Source of the DNA: Microtetraspora glauca
Lineage (GTDB): Bacteria; Actinomycetota; Actinomycetes; Streptomycetales; Streptomycetaceae
Assembly: GCA_000721275.1 (NCBI GenBank)
Contig: JOFO01000028.1
Location: 39,436 to 103,435 of the forward strand
DNA length: 64,000 nucleotides
Direction of reading: 5' to 3'
Position numbers and translations under genes: made by a program. Under the pieces are notes generated by a model, which searched no databases, was not told where the DNA came from, and saw only the letters and a list, made by a program, of their open reading frames with translations. Of this stretch, positions 28,900 to 36,443 are shown one piece after another (the first letter of the stretch is position 1; every line of letters begins with the position of its first letter).

Positions 28900-30870
28900 T
28901 CAGGGCCCGTCGGCGGCGCATGACTCCGCCTCCGCCAGGTAGCGGGCCACCGGTCCCAGGGTCAGCAGGCCGCTCTGGGCGCCCGCGTGCTCGGCGCAGG
29001 CCGGGCGCAGCGCCGTGGCCGCGCGGGCGGCGAGCGGGCGGTCGCCGAGGCGGGCCGCGGCGTGGGCGGTCAGGCACCAGAGCGCTTCCTGCATGTGGTC
29101 GGGGGGCGGGTCGGGCAGCGCGGCCAGGGCGGCGCGGGCCTCGTCGTGCCGGTGGTGGGCGAGCAGGACCAGGGGGCGCGTCCAGGGGCGGTACGGACCC
29201 CAGTCGAGGGCGGGGTCGGTGGGCGCGGGGCGGTCGTGCAGGAGGCGCAGGCCGAGCAGGGCGAGGGGGAACAGGCCGCGGTGCAGGCCCGGCATGCCCG
29301 CCGTCCCGGCGAGGGCGTCCTCGGCGGCACGGTAGTGCGCGGCGGCCGTGGCGGCGGTCGGTCCGCCCGGTGCGGTGCCGGCGGCGGCTGTGACCCGGGC
29401 TCGGAACCAGGCGGTGAGGACGGGGACGAGGGGGGCTTCGGTGCGGACGGCGAGCTGTTCGGCGGCCTCGGCGTGTGCGGTCGCGGCGTCGAGGTCGCCG
29501 AGGGCGGAGGCCGATTGGAGGCGGATGAGCCGGCCGAGGACGGCGAAGTTCGGCAGGTCGTGCCGGGTGGCCAGGTCGAGGATCTCGGCGCCGATCGCGT
29601 CGCGTGCGGGGGCGAGGCCGGGGCGGGTGAAGGACTGGAGGAAGACGCCGTTGAGGGCGAAGGCGAGCAGGGCGGGATCGCCCACTTCCCGGGCCAGCGC
29701 CTCCGCCTCGCGGGCCGCCCGTGCCGCGCGCCCGCGTGCGGCGGCGGGCAGGTCGGCGCTGCGGCTCTCGACGGCGACGGTGGCCAGCAGGCGGGCGCGC
29801 AGCTCGGCGGGGGCGGTGGTCCCGGACGCGGTGGGAGTGCACGCGGCGGTGTCGAGGGCGGTGAGGGTGTGTTCGGCTGCCTCGACGACGGCGCGGGACT
29901 GGGCGGGGTCGTCGGCGCGGCTCCAGAGGGCGGGTACGTCGTAGGCGCCGATGACGCGGGCGGTCAGGGTGACGTCTCCGGTGCGCTGCGCCGCGCGGAC
30001 GGCGGCGAGGCGGTCGCGGCGCGCGTGGACGAGGGCGTCGCCGCCGGCCAGGGAGAGGGTGCGGGCCAGTTCGACGGTGGTGCGCGGGCCGAGTCGTACG
30101 CCTGACGTCCACCCGGTGTGCGGGGGCTGGAGGGTCGGGGCGTCGTGGAGGATGTCCGCCTCCAGCCGCCGGAGGTCGGCGCCGGGGTCGAGGCCGAGCT
30201 GGTCGGCGAGCATCGTGCGGGCGCGGCGGAGGGTGGCCAGGGCGTCCGCCTGGCGGCCGGCCCGGTGCAGGGCACGGGCCAGCAGGCCCCAGGCCGGTTC
30301 GCGCCAGGGGTGCTCGGCGACGTGGGCGCCCAGCTCGGCGACCAGCTCCCCGCCGGAACCGGAGTCGAGGAGGAGCCGGGCGCGCAGTTCCACGGCCTCC
30401 AGGCGCAGCTCCTCCAGCCGCGTCCGTTCGCGCCGGGCCCACGCGGAGCCGGTCACGTCGGCGTAGGCGGGGCCCTGCCAGGCCGCGAGGGCCGCGTCGA
30501 GGCCGGTCAGCCCGTCGGGGGTGCGGCGGGCGCGGGCCAGCGCGTCCTCGAACCGGTGGGCGTCCACCGCCTCGCGCGGCAGGCGGAGCGCGTAGCCGGG
30601 GCCTTCCGTGACGAGGACGCGCGGCGGGGTGCGGGGCGGCCGGCCGGGTTCGAGGGCGCGGCGCAGCGCGGCGACGAAGGTGCGCAGCGCGCCCACGGCG
30701 CGTACCGGCGGGTCGGTCCACAGGTCGTCGACGAGGGTGTCGGTGGTGACCATGCGTCCGCCGGCGGCGACGAGCCGGGCCAGGACCTCGCGGTGGCGGG
30801 GTCCTCCGAGGTCGACCGGGGTGCCGTCGTCGTGGAAGGCCCGGACGGCACCGAGTACGTCGATTCGCAT
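28900..30870 (-). CDS. AfsR/SARP-family regulator with BTAD domain
   Basis: A 656-residue protein. I chose the ATG at 30870, with GGAGG 5 bases upstream, giving MRIDVLGAVRAF. Residues 1-95 are an OmpR-type winged helix, 100-245 the bacterial transcriptional activation domain (ARARRTPDGLTGLDAALAAWQGPAYADV..., ending RRLEADIL). The remaining 400 residues are Ala/Leu-rich helical repeats typical of the TPR-like tails in medium-size SARPs. There is no NB-ARC ATPase (no Walker A seen). Family members activate secondary metabolism, but no biosynthetic cluster adjoins. The divergent alpha/beta hydrolase at 31023 is the nearest possible target. Confidence 0.88.
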   Translation of the reverse strand: MRIDVLGAVRAFHDDGTPVDLGGPRHREVLARLVAAGGRMVTTDTLVDDLWTDPPVRAVGALRTFVAALRRALEPGRPPRTPPRVLVTEGPGYALRLPREAVDAHRFEDALARARRTPDGLTGLDAALAAWQGPAYADVTGSAWARRERTRLEELRLEAVELRARLLLDSGSGGELVAELGAHVAEHPWREPAWGLLARALHRAGRQADALATLRRARTMLADQLGLDPGADLRRLEADILHDAPTLQPPHTGWTSGVRLGPRTTVELARTLSLAGGDALVHARRDRLAAVRAAQRTGDVTLTARVIGAYDVPALWSRADDPAQSRAVVEAAEHTLTALDTAACTPTASGTTAPAELRARLLATVAVESRSADLPAAARGRAARAAREAEALAREVGDPALLAFALNGVFLQSFTRPGLAPARDAIGAEILDLATRHDLPNFAVLGRLIRLQSASALGDLDAATAHAEAAEQLAVRTEAPLVPVLTAWFRARVTAAAGTAPGGPTAATAAAHYRAAEDALAGTAGMPGLHRGLFPLALLGLRLLHDRPAPTDPALDWGPYRPWTRPLVLLAHHRHDEARAALAALPDPPPDHMQEALWCLTAHAAARLGDRPLAARAATALRPACAEHAGAQSGLLTLGPVARYLAEAESCAADGP

Positions 30871-31022
30871 GCCCTCCATCTTCGGTGCCGTGCGGCGGCG
30901 GCGTCGCGGCGTACTGATCGGCTGCTGATCGCCGCCGTCCACGCTGGTTTCCGCAAGCCCCCGGGACCGCGGCTCGCCCCGGTCCCCGCTTCCTTCTCCC
31001 CCGACCTCCGAAAGGGCCTTCC

Positions 31023-31901
31023 ATGGCGCTCACCCTCCCCGGTTTCGCGTACGACCGTCTGCCCGGCGCCGACGGCGTGGAGCTGGCCGCCGCCGTCGGT
31101 GGCAGCGGCAGCCCCGTCGTGCTGCTGCACGGCTTTCCCCAGACCCACCTCATGTGGCGGCACGTCGCCGAACGGCTCGCGGAGGAGCACACGGTGATCT
31201 GTCCCGACCTGCGCGGCTACGGGGCCAGCGACAAGCCGGCGGCCACCGGACCCGAGGTGTACTCCAAGCGCACCATGGCCGCCGACGTCGTCGCCCTGGC
31301 GGCGGCGCTCGGGCACGAGCGCTTCGCGCTGGTCGGCCACGACCGGGGCGCCCTGGTCGCCTTCCGGGCGGGACTCGACCACCCCGAGACCCTCACCCAC
31401 CTGGGCATCCTCGACGTGGTGCCGACCCTCGACATGTGGAGCGTGCTCCAGGGCGTCCCGGCGGCGGTCGGCTACCACCTGTTCCTCATGGCGCAGCCGC
31501 CGGGCCTGCCGGAGACGATGATCGCCCGCAGCGCCGACGCCTTCTTCGGGTCCTTCCTCGACGCCTGGGCCCGTGACCCGGCCGCGATCCCGGCACCCGT
31601 CCGGTCCGCGTACCTGCGGGCGAGCGCCGAGGCGGTGACGTCGATCGTCGCGGACTACCGGGCCTCGGCCGGCATCGACGTCGCCCATGACCAGGCGGAC
31701 CAGGACGCCGGTTCGCAGCTGGCCATGCCGGTGACGGTGGTGCAGCAGGACTGGGGGGCGAGGCTCGGGTACGACGCCGGCGCGGTCTGGCGCGCGTGGG
31801 CGCCGGACCTGGACCACCGGCTGACGGGCGCGGGGCACTTCATGGCGGAGGAGGCGCCGGAGGAGATCACCGGGGTGATCCGGGAGCTGCTGCTTCGCTG
31901 A
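31023..31901 (+). CDS. Alpha/beta hydrolase, fluoroacetate-dehalogenase-like fold but altered active site
   Basis: A 292-residue protein; GAAAGG precedes the ATG. It follows the haloacetate dehalogenase sequence throughout: LLHGFPQTHLMW, nucleophile Asp in GHDRG, VLDVVPTLDMW, the His of YH in place, a late acid, and GAGHFMAEE for the catalytic His. However, the second carboxylate-binding Arg of the dehalogenases (HDRGAR) is Leu here, and the Trp of the halide-binding His-Trp pair is Leu. True fluoroacetate dehalogenase activity is therefore doubtful; an epoxide hydrolase or other hydrolase activity is possible. Divergent from the SARP gene with 152 bases between. Confidence 0.82.
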   Translation: MALTLPGFAYDRLPGADGVELAAAVGGSGSPVVLLHGFPQTHLMWRHVAERLAEEHTVICPDLRGYGASDKPAATGPEVYSKRTMAADVVALAAALGHERFALVGHDRGALVAFRAGLDHPETLTHLGILDVVPTLDMWSVLQGVPAAVGYHLFLMAQPPGLPETMIARSADAFFGSFLDAWARDPAAIPAPVRSAYLRASAEAVTSIVADYRASAGIDVAHDQADQDAGSQLAMPVTVVQQDWGARLGYDAGAVWRAWAPDLDHRLTGAGHFMAEEAPEEITGVIRELLLR

Positions 31902-31928
31902 GGGCCCCACGTGGTCCGAGCACGGCGC

Positions 31929-32729
31929 TCAGCTCATCTCCACGTACCGGTGGACGCGGTCGAAGCGGCGGGCCGCCGCGTCCCCGCGGCGGATCACCCA
32001 GTGGACCACGCCGCCGTCCAGTTCCGTGACGTCGTCGCCGCACCTCCACGTGGCCAGGAGGGTCCAGGCGTCGGCGTCCTCCTCGGAGGCGCCGGCGTCC
32101 TCGGGGCCGCGGGCGTCGTGGACGGGGTCGTTCTGGGGCGAGACCGGGTGGCCGCCGATCTGCAGGGTCCAGGGCGGACGGTGGCCGCCCCCGTCCGCCC
32201 AGGCGTCGTCGAGTTCGTCGGCGAGCTCGAAGTGCTCGTCCTCGGGGAGCTCGCCCCACCGGTCGAGGGCGAAGCTCTCGGGCATCTTCGCACTCGGCTG
32301 GTGCCAGACCGTGCGGAGTTCCCGCACCTGGTACGGCTCGCGCAGGCCGTCTCCGACGGGGCTCGGGGACGTGACGGCCCCGGCGGGGACGTACAGCACC
32401 GCGTCGGACACCTGCCGTCCCACGCCCTGCACCTCCGTGCCGGAGAAGAGGAGCAGATGCCCGTCGGACGGGAGCGGGAGCCCCGTGGCGTCCGGCGGCA
32501 GCGCCGCCAGGTCGACGGAGGCCACGACGGGGGCGGACGGCCGCGGCGCGCCGTGCGGCAGCAGGGGGTCGCCCCCGATCCGGGCCACGAGGGGGCCGTC
32601 GCCGCCCTCGGCCGCGTACACGGCCGGGCGGAGCGAACGTATCCACTCCTCGACCTCCTCGGACGGCAGGTCCCGGTCTGCCGCCTCGGTACGGAAACGG
32701 TTCGCTCTGTCCATGCTCGCTTCGGTCAT
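31929..32729 (-). CDS. DUF1963 (YwqG-like) protein
   Basis: A 266-residue acidic soluble protein. It has the DUF1963 features RIGGDPLLPHGAPRP near residue 50, LLFSGTEVQG, then HQIGGHP-like LQIGGHPVSPQND and a final LLATWRCGDD strand. The function of this family is not known. It is converged upon by the hydrolase gene, 28 bases away, and seems to be a single-gene unit. Confidence 0.8.
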   Translation of the reverse strand: MTEASMDRANRFRTEAADRDLPSEEVEEWIRSLRPAVYAAEGGDGPLVARIGGDPLLPHGAPRPSAPVVASVDLAALPPDATGLPLPSDGHLLLFSGTEVQGVGRQVSDAVLYVPAGAVTSPSPVGDGLREPYQVRELRTVWHQPSAKMPESFALDRWGELPEDEHFELADELDDAWADGGGHRPPWTLQIGGHPVSPQNDPVHDARGPEDAGASEEDADAWTLLATWRCGDDVTELDGGVVHWVIRRGDAAARRFDRVHRYVEMS

Positions 32730-32816
32730 CGGGTCACCCTAGTCACCTCGGGGGCGCGCGGCGGCGCCGGGGCGAACGTGCTTGTGGGGGCGGCGGGTTG
32801 GCGCCTTCTGCCTCGT

Positions 32817-33812
32817 TCAGCGGGGGAGGGTGGCGAGCCAGTCGGTCAGCAGGTGGTTGACCTCGTCGGGGCGTTCCTGCTGGATCCAGTGGCCGCAGCC
32901 CTCCAGGATGTGGCAGGCCGACAGGCCGGGGAGGGTGGCGGGGTAGGCGTCGATGGCGCCCGACATCCAGGTGGTGGAGGCGTCCAGGGCGCCGCCGGCG
33001 AACAGGGACGGCTGCGCGATCGGGGCTCCGCGGTACGGGGCGAGGTCTTCCCAGTCGCGGTCCATGGTGCGGTAGCGGTTGAGTGCTCCGGTGACGCCGC
33101 CGCGCGCGAACTCCCCCGCGTAGACGTCGAGGTCGTCCTCGCTCAGCCAGCCCGGGAGGACGCCGGCGGGGAAGCGGTCGCGGAGCCGGCCGCCGCCGCG
33201 GGCGACGAAGTGCGGGTCGGGCGCGCCCTGGCCGGGCATGGGCATGGTGTCGGCGGACAGGGCCGCGTAGAAGCCGGCGAGCCAGCCCCGCACGTCGGGC
33301 TCGATCTCCGCCTCGGCGCGGCCCGGCTCCTGGAAGTAGGAGACGTAGAACTCCTCCTCCGGGCCGCCGATCCGGCCGAACACCTCGGTGGGGCGCGGGC
33401 CGCCGGGCGGCGCGTAGGGGACGCTCAGCAGGCCGACGGCGCGGAAGACCTCCGGGTGGAGCAGGGCGGAGGCGGCGGCGATGTCGGAACCCCAGTCGTG
33501 GCCGACGACCACCGCGGTCTCCTCGCCGAGGGCACGGACGACGGCCACGTTGTCCTCCACCAGGTCGAGCATCCGGTACGCCTCGGTCGCCGCCGGCGCG
33601 GAGGAGCGGCCGTAGCCCCGGACGTCGATCGCCACCGCCCGGTGGCCGGCGGCGGCGAGGGCCGGGAGCTGGCGGCGCCAGGAGTACCAGAGCTCGGGGA
33701 AACCGTGCACGAGCAGGACCATCGGGCCGGTGCCCCGCTCGGCCAGGTGCAGGTGCCCGGCGGGGGTCTCGACGGTGCGGTGGCGGAGCTCGGCGGTGGG
33801 CTCGGGCTGCAT
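32817..33812 (-). CDS. Epoxide hydrolase-like alpha/beta hydrolase
   Basis: A 331-residue protein of the EphA/soluble epoxide hydrolase group. The oxyanion motif HGFPELWYSWR, nucleophile Asp in VVGHDWGSD, a lid Tyr in EFYVSYFQEPGRAE, and catalytic His in GCGHWIQQERP are visible. The length is typical. The substrate is unknown. It diverges from the XRE-cupin regulator gene at 33956; a palindrome lies between them, so that regulator probably represses it. Confidence 0.88.
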   Translation of the reverse strand: MQPEPTAELRHRTVETPAGHLHLAERGTGPMVLLVHGFPELWYSWRRQLPALAAAGHRAVAIDVRGYGRSSAPAATEAYRMLDLVEDNVAVVRALGEETAVVVGHDWGSDIAAASALLHPEVFRAVGLLSVPYAPPGGPRPTEVFGRIGGPEEEFYVSYFQEPGRAEAEIEPDVRGWLAGFYAALSADTMPMPGQGAPDPHFVARGGGRLRDRFPAGVLPGWLSEDDLDVYAGEFARGGVTGALNRYRTMDRDWEDLAPYRGAPIAQPSLFAGGALDASTTWMSGAIDAYPATLPGLSACHILEGCGHWIQQERPDEVNHLLTDWLATLPR

Positions 33813-33894
33813 GGCTTCTCCTCGCTGTGCGGCGACGCGGCGACGCGGCTACCGGTCGATCATGCGGCGCGGCGCCCGCCCGGCGCGATCAGCG

Positions 33895-33909
33895 TTGCCG
33901 TTCTGGCAA
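33895..33909. promoter_or_regulatory. Palindrome between epoxide hydrolase and XRE-cupin genes
   Basis: TTGCC and GGCAA arms (5 bp, 5-base spacer, with flanking G and...G not paired) sit 46 bases before the regulator start and 83 before the hydrolase start. TTGCC-N5-GGCAA suits an XRE operator controlling both genes. Confidence 0.5.
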
Positions 33910-33955
33910 GGTGGCAGGACAGGGCGAGGAAGCGGCGGGGCGAGAGGGGCGTCGG

Positions 33956-34558
33956 GTGGCGGTCGAGGACGTGGAGGGCGCGCTGGCCGCGATGGGGCCG
34001 CGGCTGCGGGCGGCGCGCGAGCGTCGGGGCGCGACGATCGCCGGTGTCAGCCGCGCGACCGGGATCTCGACCAGCACCCTGTCCCGGATCGAGACCGGCC
34101 GGCGCAAGCCCCCGCTGGAGGTGCTGCTGCGGTTGTCGCGGGAGTACGGCGTCTCCCTGGACGAACTGGCCGGCGCGGCGCCCGCACCCGAGGTCCCGCC
34201 GCGCGCCACGGCGCCGCTGAGCTTCGGCGACGACAAGGCGGTGCTGCCGCTGACCCGGTACGTCGGCGGCCTGCACGCCCACAAGCACGTCCTGCCCGCC
34301 GTCACGGAACCGCCCGCCCGGCCCCGCCAGGTCTCCCATGACGGCCACGAGTGGCTGTGCGTCCTGTACGGACGCCTGTGGCTGGCGCTCGGCGACCAGG
34401 ACCTCGTCCTGGCCCACGGGGACGTCGCCGAGTTCGACACCCGCACGCCGCACGGGGTCGCGAACGCGGGGCCCGGCGGTCCGGTCGAGTACCTGATCAT
34501 GTTCGGCCCGCAGGGCGAACGCCCCCGGCCCCGCACCCGGCCGGTTGGGAAGCTTTAG
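33956..34558 (+). CDS. XRE-family regulator with C-terminal cupin domain
   Basis: A 200-residue protein. The GTG at 33956 follows GAGAGGGG; the frame is open for 129 bases upstream. Residues 10-70 form the helix-turn-helix (TIAGVSRATGISTSTLSRIETGRRKPPLEVLL), and residues 110-185 a cupin_2 domain (HEWLCVLYGRLWLALGDQDLVL, FDTRTPHGV) which normally binds a small ligand. This architecture is typical of regulators of nearby detoxification genes. The target is probably the divergent epoxide hydrolase. The gene end overlaps the convergent lipoprotein gene by 4 bases. Confidence 0.88.
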   Translation: MAVEDVEGALAAMGPRLRAARERRGATIAGVSRATGISTSTLSRIETGRRKPPLEVLLRLSREYGVSLDELAGAAPAPEVPPRATAPLSFGDDKAVLPLTRYVGGLHAHKHVLPAVTEPPARPRQVSHDGHEWLCVLYGRLWLALGDQDLVLAHGDVAEFDTRTPHGVANAGPGGPVEYLIMFGPQGERPRPRTRPVGKL

Positions 34559-35091
34559 GCCGGGGCCGCGTTCGAGGCCACGCAGCCCTCTTCGAGCGGG
34601 ATGACCGTGTGGTCGCCCTTCGGGGGGACCGTCGGCGGGCAGTACAGGTAGAGAAGGCCCGCCTCCAGGAGTTTCTTCTCGAAGCCGCGGTCGGGCTGCA
34701 CGCCGAAGTCGCGGCCGATCATCATGGACCGGGCCCCTCGCTCCCCGGGGTCCAGGGACGCCCAGTGCTGGAGGAACAGCCGCATGTCCGCGATGTGGAG
34801 GAAGTCGGTGTAGTACTCGCCCTCCTCCGTGTCGCACGTCCCCGCCCCGTCGATGCCGCCCATCCGCGCCTGGAGCTTCGCCAGCTTGCGCGGGCTGAAG
34901 TAGGTCACCTCCGTGCAGGGCAGGTGGGCGCGGAGCAGCTCGCCCACCGCGCCCTGGTCGGACGCCGCCGGGCGGCCGTCCTCCGTGCCGTCTCCGCAGC
35001 CGGTCGCCAGGACCGGGAGGAGCAGCAGGGCGGCGCAGACGGCCAGGGTGCGCGGGCGGTTACGGGAGCGGACGCGGCCGGAGGCGAGCAT
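34555..35091 (-). CDS. Putative lipoprotein of unknown function
   Basis: A 178-residue protein starting at the ATG at 35091. A basic N-terminus (RVRSRNRPR), a hydrophobic core and a lipobox-like LATGC give a lipid-anchored Cys near residue 34. The mature part has further Cys residues (LPCTEV, GTCDTEE, YCPP, GCVAS), likely disulphides, and an acidic, soluble character. I recognise no family. It converges on the XRE gene with the two stops overlapping. Confidence 0.7.
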   Translation of the reverse strand: MLASGRVRSRNRPRTLAVCAALLLLPVLATGCGDGTEDGRPAASDQGAVGELLRAHLPCTEVTYFSPRKLAKLQARMGGIDGAGTCDTEEGEYYTDFLHIADMRLFLQHWASLDPGERGARSMMIGRDFGVQPDRGFEKKLLEAGLLYLYCPPTVPPKGDHTVIPLEEGCVASNAAPA

Positions 35092-35198
35092 GGCGGTTCC
35101 AGGGGGGTCGGAGTGACGGATCGCCGGAACGCTAGTTCGACGGGTCGCGGTCGCACCAGATGATTCCGATTTCCTCGAATCACCGCCCTCCTTCGTCC

Positions 35199-36290
35199 TC
35201 AGGCGGAGACGACGCCGGCGCGCGGCTCCGTCTCCCCCGTCCCGCCCGTGTCCGCGCGGTCGTCCAGGAGCGCTGACGCCCGGGCGCTGCGCTCGTAGTA
35301 GACGCGGTGGGCCTCGCGCGTCCTGGTGACGAGTCCGGCCCGGTGGAGCCGGGTGAGGTGGTACGAGACCGTGGAGGCCGCCATGTGGTGGCGCGCGGCG
35401 AGTTCCGTCGTCGTACGCGGTGTCGCCAGGTCCATGAGCAGCGGCAGCCGCGCCCGGCCGACGAGCCGGCCCAGCGCCTCGTCCGCCCCGCATTCGCCGG
35501 ACGGGCGCCGGGCCGGAGGCCGTACGGCGGCCGGGTAGATGAGGAACACGCCCCGCTCCCGCCAGGGGTCGACGCTGAGCAGCCAGCTCGTCGCGAGGGG
35601 CGACGGGAAGAGCAGCAGGCTCCCCGCGTCGCGTACGTCCAGGCGGCGGTCGGCGGCGACGAGGAGGCGCCCCGTCCGGTAGGTGACCGCCGGGTGGAGC
35701 GACGAGAGGGCGGTGCCGAGCCCGGATGTCGCCGCGAGCCGGGCCCGGGCCTCGACGTCCGCCTCGGCGCGGCTCCGCAGCGCCGGCCAGGCGGGGGCGA
35801 GGCAGGACTCCCAGAACGCGTGCATCTCGCGGGCGATGCGCTCGCTGAACTCCCGTTCCCCGCGCTCGACATAGCGGCGCAGACCGGCGAGTCGCGGTTC
35901 CCGGCCGTTCGCGTGGCGGTCCTTGTGGTCTGTGGGGTCCGTGTGAACTGTGTGGTCTGTGTGGTCCAGCATCCTGCCGAGTTGCCGGGCGACGACCTCC
36001 GTCGGGGTGGTGGCCACGTGGTGGAGTTCCGCCATGAGGTCCGGGCGGGGGCCGGCGGCGTGACCGGGGGTCATGAAGTCCGGTACGTAGCCGCCGACAT
36101 GGGACCGGATGGCGGAGATGAGGTGCAGGCCACGGCGTTCCAGCACTCCCCCGACAGCCGAACTGGTCAGCCGGTGCGGCCCGTTCCGGACGGCGGCGTG
36201 CGGGTGCAGCGCGGCTCCCGCCTGCATCAGCGGTGACACCGCGAAGCGCGACCGTGCCACGGCGTCCGCGTCCAGCTCCAGCCGGATCAT
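35199..36290 (-). CDS. ArsR-like winged-helix regulator (DUF5937-type)
   Basis: A 363-residue protein. The first 260 residues are an N-terminal domain (MIRLELDADAVARSRFAVSPL, later MHAFWESCLAPAWPALRSRAEADVEARARL) found in Streptomyces proteins with an ArsR tail. Residues 285-345 are the winged helix (TPRTTTELAARHHMAASTVSYHLTRLHRAGLVTRTR). A His/Thr/Asp-rich stretch near residue 110 (DHTDHTVHTDPTDHKD) comes from short imperfect DNA repeats at about 35925-35970. The signal and targets are unknown. It diverges from the multidomain phosphatase gene, with 153 bases between. Confidence 0.8.
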   Translation of the reverse strand: MIRLELDADAVARSRFAVSPLMQAGAALHPHAAVRNGPHRLTSSAVGGVLERRGLHLISAIRSHVGGYVPDFMTPGHAAGPRPDLMAELHHVATTPTEVVARQLGRMLDHTDHTVHTDPTDHKDRHANGREPRLAGLRRYVERGEREFSERIAREMHAFWESCLAPAWPALRSRAEADVEARARLAATSGLGTALSSLHPAVTYRTGRLLVAADRRLDVRDAGSLLLFPSPLATSWLLSVDPWRERGVFLIYPAAVRPPARRPSGECGADEALGRLVGRARLPLLMDLATPRTTTELAARHHMAASTVSYHLTRLHRAGLVTRTREAHRVYYERSARASALLDDRADTGGTGETEPRAGVVSA

Positions 36291-36443
36291 CGTGTCCTGC
36301 CCCTCCCCTGACCTGGCCCGACTCCCCTTGCCCGGTGAGAGATTCTGTCATCGCCGCGCACACCGTGACACACGGTGACCGCCTCCGCAGGGCCTCGGGG
36401 GCTTCCGGCCGCGCAGCCGGGGTTGGTGGTACAGACTGGAATC

